Part shown: in pieces, positions 1 through 6,663 of the stretch | How the letters are laid out: each line of letters starts with the position of its first letter | Numbering within the stretch: the first letter of the stretch is position 1 | From: an uncultured Halieaceae bacterium | GTDB lineage: Bacteria; Pseudomonadota; Gammaproteobacteria; Pseudomonadales; Halieaceae | DNA length: 8,266 bases | Direction of reading: 5' to 3' | NCBI GenBank assembly: GCA_938045215.1 | Contig: CALINF010000320.1 | Location: 1 to 8,266 of the forward strand | Position numbers and translations under genes: made by a program | The notes under the pieces: model-generated | What the model was told of the DNA's origin: nothing | What the model saw: the letters and a program-made list of their open reading frames with translations, nothing else | Databases searched by the model: none

Positions 1-1573
1 TCAGATTCCGCGGCAGGTATTTGGACCGGTGGATCGGGTTTGAATCGACCAGACCTACGAGCAACTCCATCTCAACGCCTGTCTCGACCTTACTAAAAGG
101 AACCAACAAACCAAACAGTCCAGTCGCTTTGCCCTCGACCCCATCGGCGACAATTTTGCCACTGGATAGGGTCAAACGCTCTTCGTCCCAGTCAATTCCG
201 ATCGTGCCGTACAATTCGTTATAACGTAGCGGATTGTCATAAATCGTGGGAAACGCTAACTCAAACATTTGGGAGTCAAGAATGACCGAGCCAGTGCCGG
301 GTGACAGCTCCAGATACCCATTGGCCGACGTGACACCAGGCGCACCTTTCCAGGATTCCACTGCCAACTCTTCAAAGTTGGCTGTGAATTGCCAGCCAGT
401 GCTTAACTGGGATGTATCTTCAATACTGTACTCAATCGTAGCAAGTTGGCCCTGCGGCGCTAGAGTGTCCAACACGCTGGACAGCCCCTCGGGCATAGTG
501 CCACTGTCGATCAACAGTTGATTCACCGCGGTCAGGTCCAGTTTCTGTGCGCGCACTCGCATCGAGTCGCCCCACCCGTCTACTTGCACCCTCGGGACAG
601 ACAAGGTCGTTCCACCATCATTGAGGTCAACCTGCGAGGCAAACACGCTCCACAAGTTGCGTTGCTCGACAAAAGACCCACCAAAGGAGAGCGCCTGGAC
701 AGGCACGCGCCAGCTATCATTCCGGGCTCGAATATCCAGCGCGTCTGCATCAACCTGAACGTCTATTGAAGACGAACCATCTTGCCACTCGACCCAGGCC
801 TCAAACTCGGCCTGGCCAGAAACAACCAGATCCGACTGCAGGCTCACTGGCATCAAGTTCACAAAACTGGCCAGTTGAGGCACTTGTGTATGAATATAGA
901 TGTCGCCATCGTAGACCGCGCTATCGAAGGGATCTCCCACGCCATCCACCAACACCTTAACAATCGCACCTTCCGAGGACGTCAAGGTGGCCCCAAGCTG
1001 TCTACGCGACCCCTCTCGTCGCAGTAGCAGGTCTAGCTTGAACGCTCGCTCAGAACGATCGGGCAAGCCCACGATCAAGCTGTTACCAACGAGTTCAATC
1101 TGCGTCACATTGGCAATAAACGCCTCAAGCCAGGCATTGAGCCTGCCACTGCCATCACTTTCAAAACCGGCCATGTCCCATGCACCGGACTCATCGACGA
1201 ACGCATGCAAGGTGAGATTCTCCAGGCGGAGTGCGCTGGATTGCAGACTGCGTGTCTGCAAGCTCGATAGAACATCAATAGACAGACGACCTTCTACCAA
1301 CTCGAGCGGGCTTTCAGGGGATTCGGGGAAGGACAGCCGCAGGTCAGACAGCACAAGCTCTGGAGTAAACATCCGCCAATCGCCGCTCACATGCTTGGCT
1401 TCTACCCGAAAGGGCAGGCGCGAATTCAATTGCGCAAGAATGTCATCCTGATAGGCGCTGACCACACCCATTGCAAAGCGACCCACGCTGACATAGATGG
1501 CGAGCATTACGACCACGCCAACGCCAAGGGCCCAGAGGACTCGGCTCAATTTGTGAAAAGCTGATATTTCCAA
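1..1573 (-). CDS. yhdP: YhdP-family AsmA-like phospholipid transport protein, N-terminal part (3' end outside window)
   Basis: The minus-strand frame stays open from a TAG at 1628-1626 to the window edge, giving 524 codons from a TTG at 1573. E. coli YhdP is a very long inner-membrane-anchored protein (over 1,200 residues) that, redundantly with TamB and YdbH, carries phospholipids to the outer membrane, so under half of the gene is visible. One hydrophobic anchor lies at about residues 11-31 (VLWALGVGVVVMLAIYVSVG), followed by a long periplasmic region rich in beta-strand-like alternation. Family-like features include an L..L.P.G.L segment (TLAPQGQLATIEYSI), a W..APGV..ANGYLELS segment near residues 408-424, and a final KYLPRNL that resembles the RYFPENL stretch of E. 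coli YhdP. No ATG precedes the anchor, so TTG is the preferred start; an ATG at 1507 would cut the anchor in half. It lies 56 nt after rng and is probably the distal gene of the mre operon. Family assignment is from recalled homologues, not a search. Confidence 0.87.
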   Translation of the reverse strand, partial: MEISAFHKLSRVLWALGVGVVVMLAIYVSVGRFAMGVVSAYQDDILAQLNSRLPFRVEAKHVSGDWRMFTPELVLSDLRLSFPESPESPLELVEGRLSIDVLSSLQTRSLQSSALRLENLTLHAFVDESGAWDMAGFESDGSGRLNAWLEAFIANVTQIELVGNSLIVGLPDRSERAFKLDLLLRREGSRRQLGATLTSSEGAIVKVLVDGVGDPFDSAVYDGDIYIHTQVPQLASFVNLMPVSLQSDLVVSGQAEFEAWVEWQDGSSSIDVQVDADALDIRARNDSWRVPVQALSFGGSFVEQRNLWSVFASQVDLNDGGTTLSVPRVQVDGWGDSMRVRAQKLDLTAVNQLLIDSGTMPEGLSSVLDTLAPQGQLATIEYSIEDTSQLSTGWQFTANFEELAVESWKGAPGVTSANGYLELSPGTGSVILDSQMFELAFPTIYDNPLRYNELYGTIGIDWDEERLTLSSGKIVADGVEGKATGLFGLLVPFSKVETGVEMELLVGLVDSNPIHRSKYLPRNL

Positions 1574-1600
1574 TGCCGCGCTAACGCCTTGTCTTGCGAA

Positions 1601-1618
1601 CGCCGGCTTATTCCGGCG
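1601..1618 (-). other. Short GC-rich stem-loop between rng and yhdP
   Basis: On the minus strand CGCCGG is followed by AATAAG and then CCGGCG, a perfect 6-bp stem with a 6-nt loop, 12 nt after the rng stop codon. The downstream sequence starts TTCGCAAGAC and has no T-run, so this is not a standard intrinsic terminator. It could be a 3'-end stabilising or processing hairpin, a weak attenuator upstream of yhdP, or chance. Confidence 0.35.
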
Positions 1619-1629
1619 GACACCCTAGT

Positions 1630-3093
1630 TTAGAGCAGGACGATGTCAAAGTGTTCCTGAGAATAACCGGGTTCGACCCGGAAACTAATCGTCTTGCCAA
1701 TAAACTCCTCAAGATCTGCCACATTTGCCGATTCTTCATCCAGCAATCGATCAACAACACCCTGTGCAGCCAGCACCATCAGATTGTCGTTATCATAGGC
1801 GCGTGCATCACGCATAATCTCACGAAAGATCTCAAAGCACACAGTGTCAGCGGTTTTAACAACGCCCCTACCTGAACACACGGGGCAGTCCTCGCATAGA
1901 ATATGCTCCAGACTCTCGCGAGTGCGCTTGCGCGTCATTTCCACCAGCCCAAGGTCGGATACGCCGGTTATCTTGTTACGCGCAGGATCTCGCAACATCG
2001 CTTTCTCCAGAGCTCTATGAACCTGCCTGCGATGCTCCTCGTCCTGCATGTCGATGAAATCCACGATAATGATGCCTCCCAGATTGCGCACCCTGAGCTG
2101 CCGAGCCAACGTGGTGGCTGCCTCAAGGTTGGTCTTGAAGATCGTTTCCTCCAGGTTGCGCCTGCCGACAAAAGAGCCTGTATTCACATCTATCGTTGTC
2201 ATCGCCTCAGTCTGATCAATAATGAGATGTCCGCCAGACTTGAGATCGACCTTGCGATCGAGCGCTTTGCGGATCTCTTCCTCGATACCGTGTATGTCAA
2301 AAAGTGGACGATCGCCGTGATAGTGCTCCAGCAATGCGGCCACTTCAGGGACATAGGCGTCGCAGAACACACGCAGCGCTTCGTAGCTTTCGCGGCTGTC
2401 GATACGGATTTTTTCAACACCCGGCCTCGCCAGGTCACGGATGGTGCGCAAATGCAGGGGCAGATCTTCATACAGCAGTTCCGGCTTGGTCGCGGAACTG
2501 GCTCGACGCGAAACCGCGCTCCAAAGACGCTTGAGAAACCGCAGGTCAACCAGAATCTCTTCCAGACCAACGCCTTCAGCGGCCGTTCTGAGTATAAAGC
2601 CGTTCGGTGTATCAAGTGGTTCTTGCTGGAGACCCTCAGCAAGCAATTTCTGAAGCCGCTCTCGTTCATCGGGATCATCGATCTGCTGCGACACACCCAC
2701 ATGATCGCCACCGGGCATGTACACAAGGTACCGTGATGAAACAGACAGCTCGGTGGTCAACCGTGCACCCTTGCTACCCAGAGGATCCTTCGCAACCTGC
2801 ACAACCACCTTTTTACCATCGTGCAAATGGTCTGTGATGGAGGCCTGCGACTTTGCTGCTGCGCTGCCACCGACGATATCAGCAACATGAATAAAGCCAT
2901 TGCGATCTGTACCCAGATCAATGAAGGCTGCCTGCATTCCGGGCATCACTCTGACAACCTTACCGGCATATATGTTACCCACATGTCCGCGATTGGCGCT
3001 GCGTTCGATATGAATATCCTGGGTTGCGCCATTTTCTACCAAAGCGACACGTGTCTCCATTGGCGTGACGTTTACCAGAATTTCCTCACTCAT
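1630..3093 (-). CDS. rng: Ribonuclease G
   Basis: This 487-residue protein matches RNase G in length (E. coli about 489) and lacks the long C-terminal scaffold of RNase E. RNase G is an endoribonuclease that cuts single-stranded AU-rich RNA with a preference for 5'-monophosphate ends; it matures the 5' end of 16S rRNA and degrades some mRNAs. An N-terminal S1 RNA-binding region spans about residues 35-125 (GNIYAGKVVRVMPGMQAAFI then LGTDRNGFIHVADI). The two metal-binding aspartates of the catalytic site are visible as D302 (TTIDVNTGSFVGRRN) and D345 (IIIVDFIDMQ). The zinc-link cysteines are C403 and C406 (CEDCPVCSGRG), which in this family join subunits. The start ATG has GAGG seven bases upstream and overlaps the maf stop codon by 4 nt (ATGA), so translation is probably coupled to maf. 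No key residue is missing. Confidence 0.97.
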   Translation of the reverse strand: MSEEILVNVTPMETRVALVENGATQDIHIERSANRGHVGNIYAGKVVRVMPGMQAAFIDLGTDRNGFIHVADIVGGSAAAKSQASITDHLHDGKKVVVQVAKDPLGSKGARLTTELSVSSRYLVYMPGGDHVGVSQQIDDPDERERLQKLLAEGLQQEPLDTPNGFILRTAAEGVGLEEILVDLRFLKRLWSAVSRRASSATKPELLYEDLPLHLRTIRDLARPGVEKIRIDSRESYEALRVFCDAYVPEVAALLEHYHGDRPLFDIHGIEEEIRKALDRKVDLKSGGHLIIDQTEAMTTIDVNTGSFVGRRNLEETIFKTNLEAATTLARQLRVRNLGGIIIVDFIDMQDEEHRRQVHRALEKAMLRDPARNKITGVSDLGLVEMTRKRTRESLEHILCEDCPVCSGRGVVKTADTVCFEIFREIMRDARAYDNDNLMVLAAQGVVDRLLDEESANVADLEEFIGKTISFRVEPGYSQEHFDIVLL

Positions 3094-3704
3094 AGCACAG
3101 CCTCATCTTCGGCAGATGGATCGAGCGTTGAAACACAACCGAAGCGGCCCAGCAACGCGCGAGTTTCACACAAGGGCAGGCCAACAACATTACTGTAGCT
3201 ACCGTCAATACGACTGACCAATGCGCCTCCAAGTCCTTGAATACCATACCCCCCGGCTTTGTCCCAGGGTTCATCAGTAGTGAGATAGGCCTCACAGGTG
3301 CGCCGATCCAGGGCTGAAAAAGTCACCTGAGTATTCACTCGTTCCACATGAATCTCGTCTACGCTCCAGATGCAGATAGCCGTCATTACGGTATGCGTAC
3401 GCCCGCTCAGGCGAGCCAGCATGGCCAGACCATCAAAGCGGTCCCGTGGCTTGCCGAGAATATCGTCATCGATGACAACGCTGGTATCAGCCGCCAACAC
3501 CAATGTATGTGCGCTGGAGCAGGATTGCGCCACCACCTGCGCCTTGGTCTTTGCCATGCGCTCAACATAGTCAGTGGGACTCTCACCAGACATCACTGAC
3601 TCATCGATATCCGCAGGCTCACACCGATACTGCACGCCCAAAAGATCAAGCAAATCGCGCCGTCTGGGTGACGCAGAGGCAAGAATAAGTTCTCGATCAT
3701 TCAT
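3090..3704 (-). CDS. maf: Maf family nucleoside triphosphate pyrophosphatase, YhdE type
   Basis: This 204-residue protein belongs to the Maf/YhdE family, which hydrolyses dTTP, UTP and modified pyrimidine nucleotides to monophosphates and is thought to keep non-canonical bases out of nucleic acids. Family motifs are in order: SASPRR at residues 10-15 (phosphate binding), E48 and the lysines at 52 and 54, ADTSVV at 72-77 with the probable catalytic D73, GKP at 84-86, SGRTH at 100-104, KAGGYGIQG at 149-157 and GSYSNVVGLP at 168-177. It begins one base after the mreD stop (TGA-T-ATG) and ends overlapping the rng start, the usual mreD-maf-rng order. The YhdE rather than YceF type is inferred from this neighbourhood and the DTSVV motif. 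The tail after about residue 190 is slightly long and acidic. Confidence 0.95.
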   Translation of the reverse strand: MNDRELILASASPRRRDLLDLLGVQYRCEPADIDESVMSGESPTDYVERMAKTKAQVVAQSCSSAHTLVLAADTSVVIDDDILGKPRDRFDGLAMLARLSGRTHTVMTAICIWSVDEIHVERVNTQVTFSALDRRTCEAYLTTDEPWDKAGGYGIQGLGGALVSRIDGSYSNVVGLPLCETRALLGRFGCVSTLDPSAEDEAVL

Positions 3705-3705
3705 A

Positions 3706-4191
3706 TCAGGTTACCCTGTAGAAACGGCGCAGGCCACGCAGACCGTGCAACACCAGCGGCCACAGCAGGGCACTGGAACATGCGGGCAGCAGAAACAGTA
3801 GCGACTGAGCGCCGGCACCTTCGAGGTTTTGCACCCATTGGCAGATCAACTGATTGATGCCAACCAGCACAAACACCACCGCAGCCTGTTGCCACAAACT
3901 GAATACGCGCAATCGTTGGTAGAGCACCAGTGCCAGCAACGACACCACGACGAGGGCAAATGCATTCTGCCCCAACACGGCGCCTTCGAGAACATCCATG
4001 GCTATGCCAATCACCAAAGCGGTGATTATGCCCACGCGGTGTGGCAGCGCTATCGTCCAGTAGATCACGGCAAGCGCGACCCACTCGGGGCGCCCCCACA
4101 CGGACCAGGCAGGCATGGGCGTTACCGCAAGAATCAGCGCCACCAGAAAAGACAACAAGATCACCCAATACGCGTTGATCCCCTCTTGCAT
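3706..4191 (-). CDS. mreD: Rod shape-determining protein MreD
   Basis: This 161-residue protein is almost entirely hydrophobic, with five to six predicted membrane helices at about residues 8-24, 36-50, 53-68, 74-91, 101-118 and 130-149. MreD is the integral-membrane partner of MreC in the elongasome, the complex that guides side-wall peptidoglycan synthesis with MreB, RodA and PBP2. The segment GIAMDVLEGAVLGQNA (62-77) matches the MreD pattern of an Asp followed by Gly-rich turns between helices. Sequence conservation in MreD is low, so the call rests on length, topology, that segment and position between mreC and maf. The ATG lies two bases after the mreC stop with no strong ribosome-binding site, which suggests translational coupling to mreC. 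Confidence 0.94.
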   Translation of the reverse strand: MQEGINAYWVILLSFLVALILAVTPMPAWSVWGRPEWVALAVIYWTIALPHRVGIITALVIGIAMDVLEGAVLGQNAFALVVVSLLALVLYQRLRVFSLWQQAAVVFVLVGINQLICQWVQNLEGAGAQSLLFLLPACSSALLWPLVLHGLRGLRRFYRVT

Positions 4192-4193
4192 GC

Positions 4194-5030
4194 TCAGTCG
4201 TCACCGGGGGAATCTGAGCTGAATACCAGCAGTACGTGCCGGCTGCGATCGAGTGCAGCGGTAGGTTTAGCCAGTATGCGCGCGAACGGCTGTCCCGGAT
4301 CACGCTCTACTTCGACCACGGTAGCCACTGGATAACCCGTGGGAAATCGTCCACCAAGACCGGAGCTCTCCAGTAGGTCACCCACCTGAATATCGGTCGT
4401 TGCCGCTACGTGCCTGATTTCCAGCCGGTCGAGAGAACCCACACCCTCAGCAATAGCTCGCACGCCGTTGCGATTGACCTGCACGGGCAGGGAATGCGTG
4501 GAATCAGTGATTAACAGCACGCGGGAGGTTAACTCGCCCACCTCCACAACCTGCCCAACCAGGCCATCGGAGTCGATCAACGGCTGGCCCAGGTAAACAG
4601 CATCTGCTTCGCCTTTGTCCAATACCACTTGGTGGCGAACCGGGTCGGGTGATACACCAATCAATTCGGCTACCAGCACATCGTCACGCAACAGCGCTGT
4701 GGAATTGAGCAAGGCACGCAGGCGCGTGTTGTCTGCTTGCAGGGAGGCCATCTGCAGGGAACGACCCTGCATCACCAGGTTCTCGCGACGCAGGCGCTCG
4801 GTTTCCTGCAACAGATCATCGCGCGATTGAAGATGGGTTTCCTGCCACTGCCCAATCCGCGTTGGCAGATCGGCAATCCAGTAAATCGGGGTGAGCAGAG
4901 TGTCCAGTGCACCCCTGGCATAGCCCAATCGGTTGTAGCGAAGGTCAGCGATGACTAGCGCGATCACAACGAGAGCCGCAATGATCAGGCGCATTCCAAA
5001 TTGAGACTCTTTGACAAATAGCGGCTTGAT
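4194..5030 (-). CDS. mreC: Rod shape-determining protein MreC, probably starting at a non-standard ATC codon
   Basis: MreC is the bitopic periplasmic scaffold of the elongasome, bridging MreB and MreD to PBP2. From the ATC at 5030 the protein is 278 residues. It has a short cytoplasmic tail resembling KPLFVK, one membrane helix (about 13-28), a periplasmic coiled coil (about 62-110, EThLQSRDDLLQETERLRRE-like heptads) and the paired beta-barrel domain (about 117-272) including DKGEADAVYLGQPL and SGLGGRFPTGYPVA. It lacks the long Pro/Ala-rich C-terminal tail of E. coli MreC. The only in-frame ATG (4994) would give 266 residues. That start would remove the tail that matches the recalled E. coli N-terminus MKPIFSRGPSLQIRL, and it has no clear ribosome-binding site. 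The ATC is preceded by AGGAG with 5-nt spacing, so I prefer it; no ATG, GTG or TTG is available in frame between the mreB stop and 4994. The gene identity is certain and the start is not. Confidence 0.9.
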   Translation of the reverse strand: MKPLFVKESQFGMRLIIAALVVIALVIADLRYNRLGYARGALDTLLTPIYWIADLPTRIGQWQETHLQSRDDLLQETERLRRENLVMQGRSLQMASLQADNTRLRALLNSTALLRDDVLVAELIGVSPDPVRHQVVLDKGEADAVYLGQPLIDSDGLVGQVVEVGELTSRVLLITDSTHSLPVQVNRNGVRAIAEGVGSLDRLEIRHVAATTDIQVGDLLESSGLGGRFPTGYPVATVVEVERDPGQPFARILAKPTAALDRSRHVLLVFSSDSPGDD

Positions 5031-5035
5031 GTCAG

Positions 5036-5040
5036 CTCCT
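5036..5040 (-). promoter_or_regulatory. Ribosome-binding site that decides the mreC start
   Basis: A full AGGAG Shine-Dalgarno core sits in the 41-nt gap between mreB and mreC, exactly 5 nt before the ATC at 5030-5028. It is 41 nt from the in-frame ATG at 4994, too far to serve that codon. It therefore supports initiation at or very near the ATC. Confidence 0.7.
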
Positions 5041-5071
5041 GCAATGTCCGGGCAGCACCTGTCGCTGAAGA

Positions 5072-6109
5072 TTACTCGGTAGACAACAGGTCGATGGTAT
5101 GACGATCCATATATTCCATAGCGCGACCGCCACCGCGGGCTACACAGGTCAGGGGATCTTCCGCCACAATCACCGGCAACCCGGTTTCCTCAGAAATCAG
5201 CCGATCAAGATCACGGAGCAAAGCACCACCGCCGGTAAGTACAATACCGCTCTCGGCTATATCTGCCGCCAGTTCCGGTGGCGACTGCTCCAAAGCTGAC
5301 TTCACAGCCTGCACGATAGAAGACAATGGATCGCCCAGTGCTTCAAGAATCTCATCACTGTTGAGCGTAAAGCTGCGCGGCACGCCCTCAGCAAGATTGC
5401 GGCCTCGCACATCGATTACTCGCAGTTCACTGCCGGCATACGCACAGCCGACTTCTGTTTTGATACGCTCTGCGGTGGCATCACCAATCAGGCTGCCGTA
5501 GCGCCTTCGCACATGCGACACAATCGCCTCGTCGAAGCGATCACCACCGACCCGGATAGAATCGCGATACACCACGCCGTTAAGGGAAATGATAGCCACC
5601 TCCGTCGTGCCGCCGCCGATATCGACAACCATACAGCCGGTCGCCTCTTCGACATTGAGGCCCGCACCGATGGCCGCTGCCATGGGCTCTTCTATCAGGC
5701 GAACCTCGCGAGCACCGGCGCTCAGAGCCGATTCACGAATCGCGCGTCGCTCGACCTGCGTTGACATGCAGGGCACGCAAACCAGAACACGCGGACTGGG
5801 GCGAATAAAGCGAGTTTCGTGCACCTTGGCGATAAAATGCTGGAGCATTTTTTCGGTGACCTGAAAGTCGGCAATCACACCGTCCTTCAATGGTCGGATA
5901 GCCGTAATATTACCGGGCGTTCTACCTAGCATTCGCTTGGCCTCGGTACCGACCGCTTCGATGGTCTTTTGACCGTTGTGAATACGGATGGCAACTACGG
6001 AAGGCTCGTCCAGCACTATGCCTTGATCGCGCACATAAATGAGAGTGTTGGCTGTACCCAGATCTATGGACAGATCGTTGGAGAACAGCCCACGTAATTT
6101 CTTTAGCAT
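5072..6109 (-). CDS. mreB: Rod shape-determining protein MreB (bacterial actin)
   Basis: This 345-residue ATPase polymerises into short membrane-bound antiparallel filaments that direct cell-wall synthesis along the side wall. It begins with the amphipathic membrane-binding helix MLKKLRGLFSNDL. The actin-fold nucleotide motifs follow: phosphate-1 DLGTAN at 16-21, phosphate-2 DIGGGTTE at 163-170 and the adenosine motif GIVLTGGGALL at 288-298. Other conserved blocks are LGRTPGNITAIRPLKDGVIADF (from 61), QVERRAIRESA (118-128), IEEPMAAAIGAGL (139-151), VGGDRFDEAI (187-196) and DPLTCVARGGGRAMEYMD (318-335). It is first in the mreBCD-maf-rng-yhdP block and is transcribed divergently from gatCAB. 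The ATG is fixed by the conserved MLKKLRGLFS start, yet its ribosome-binding site is weak: the nearest AGG is 13 nt upstream, after an A/T-rich stretch. Confidence 0.99.
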   Translation of the reverse strand: MLKKLRGLFSNDLSIDLGTANTLIYVRDQGIVLDEPSVVAIRIHNGQKTIEAVGTEAKRMLGRTPGNITAIRPLKDGVIADFQVTEKMLQHFIAKVHETRFIRPSPRVLVCVPCMSTQVERRAIRESALSAGAREVRLIEEPMAAAIGAGLNVEEATGCMVVDIGGGTTEVAIISLNGVVYRDSIRVGGDRFDEAIVSHVRRRYGSLIGDATAERIKTEVGCAYAGSELRVIDVRGRNLAEGVPRSFTLNSDEILEALGDPLSSIVQAVKSALEQSPPELAADIAESGIVLTGGGALLRDLDRLISEETGLPVIVAEDPLTCVARGGGRAMEYMDRHTIDLLSTE

Positions 6110-6139
6110 TAAATTTTTACTACCTATTGACTACAACTG

Positions 6140-6152
6140 CCAGGATCCCTGG
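6140..6152. other. Small inverted repeat in the mreB leader
   Basis: CCAGG and CCTGG flank a 3-nt spacer (ATC). In the minus-strand transcript this would form a 5-bp hairpin about 30 nt upstream of the mreB start. It is short enough to be chance. If real it could shape the mreB 5' leader, which would be about 108 nt from the proposed promoter. Confidence 0.25.
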
Positions 6153-6224
6153 AGGGCTGTTCCTAGACATAGGCCTGTCACATCGCGGGTGGAAGTCCCC
6201 ATGAAAGCGAGTGGCTTTTGCATT

Positions 6225-6253
6225 GTTATTCTGGCCTCGAAAAGGTGAGGCAA
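6225..6253 (-). promoter_or_regulatory. Candidate sigma-70 promoter for the mreBCD block
   Basis: On the minus strand TTGCCT (6253-6248) and AATAAC (6230-6225) are separated by 17 bp. Each hexamer matches four of six consensus positions and the spacing is optimal. Transcription would begin near 6218 and give a 5' leader of about 108 nt. This is a sequence-match inference; no other pair in the intergenic region scored better by eye. Confidence 0.4.
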
Positions 6254-6289
6254 CTGTATCAACCACAGGGATTTTGGGCAAGGCGCAAA

Positions 6290-6298
6290 TGTGATAAG
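6290..6298 (+). promoter_or_regulatory. Candidate extended -10 promoter for gatCAB
   Basis: TG-T-GATAAG has the extended -10 TGn element before a hexamer that matches TATAAT at four positions. There is no good -35 hexamer 16-18 bp upstream (ATTTTG or GATTTT only). Transcription would start near 6305, about 40 nt before the gatC ATG. The assignment is tentative. Confidence 0.3.
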
Positions 6299-6308
6299 TT
6301 TACGCCCC

Positions 6309-6324
6309 CGTCACACTTGTGACG
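6309..6324. promoter_or_regulatory. Perfect interrupted palindrome in the gatC leader
   Basis: CGTCACA-CT-TGTGACG has two perfect 7-bp arms around a 2-nt centre, ending 21 nt before the gatC ATG and just after the proposed transcription start. The position fits an operator for a dimeric regulator. As RNA, a 2-nt loop is too tight for all seven pairs to close. The half-sites are in the opposite orientation to a CRP site (TGTGA-N6-TCACA). I cannot name a regulator. Confidence 0.45.
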
Positions 6325-6345
6325 CGTACTTTCCGGGTTTTAAAC

Positions 6346-6633
6346 ATGTCTATTGAACAGTCCGATATCCAGAGCATTGCTGAGCTGGCGCGTATTCGCG
6401 TCAGGGACGACCAACTTGAGGAGGTCACCGGCCGTATTCGCGACATCCTGAGCATGGTCGACCAATTGCAGGCGGCCGATACAGCCAATGTCGAACCCAT
6501 GGCAAACCCACTGGATGCCACTGCGCGCCTGCGCGCAGACGAAGTGACCGAGACCAACCGAAGAGATGCTTTCCAGGCCATAGCACCAGCCGTGGAGAAT
6601 GGGCTCTATCTGGTACCTAAAGTTATCGAGTGA
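6346..6633 (+). CDS. gatC: Asp-tRNA(Asn)/Glu-tRNA(Gln) amidotransferase subunit C
   Basis: This 95-residue protein is the small GatC subunit that wraps around GatA and stabilises its contact with GatB. Typical features are the N-terminal helix with DIQSIAELARIRV (residues 7-19), a second amphipathic helix (VTGRIRDILSMVDQLQ), the VEPMANPLD segment, LRADEVTE, and the C-terminal AP...GLYLVPKVIE. The ATG at 6346 places these at the usual distance from the start. A GTG at 6319 would add nine residues that homologues lack. Neither start has a recognisable ribosome-binding site; the bases before the ATG are TTCCGGGTTTTAAAC. gatA follows after 30 nt, so the three subunits are probably one transcript, divergent from mreB. 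Confidence 0.96.
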   Translation: MSIEQSDIQSIAELARIRVRDDQLEEVTGRIRDILSMVDQLQAADTANVEPMANPLDATARLRADEVTETNRRDAFQAIAPAVENGLYLVPKVIE

Positions 6634-6663
6634 ATACGCCCTACCCGACCAGGACACCACTAC

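Noticed and set aside
1..1451. Several plus-strand open frames of 60-150 codons opposite the yhdP gene
   Set aside because: They are antisense to a continuous 524-codon minus-strand frame with recognisable YhdP-family sequence, have no family resemblance, and overlap one another in different frames.
1876..1896. An extra cysteine (C400) next to the RNase G zinc-link pair
   Set aside because: A cysteine just upstream of the CPxC pair is common in RNase G proteins and does not indicate a new metal site.
1903..2736. A 277-codon plus-strand open frame
   Set aside because: It is antisense to rng, which has complete catalytic and zinc-binding residues on the other strand. The long frame follows from rng codon use.
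5031..5071. Short complementary segments around the mreC ribosome-binding site that could form a hairpin
   Set aside because: The arms are only 4-5 bp (for example TCAGC with GCTGA) and are not extended, so a regulatory structure cannot be claimed.
5757..5775. CVPCMSTQ in MreB, with Met where E. coli has Gly
   Set aside because: This position varies among gammaproteobacterial MreB proteins (Gly or Lys as I recall), and the flanking residues and all nucleotide-binding motifs are intact.
6287..6304. AAATGTGA resembling the left half of a CRP site
   Set aside because: The right half (TTTACG at the expected spacing) does not match TCACA, so only a half-site is present.
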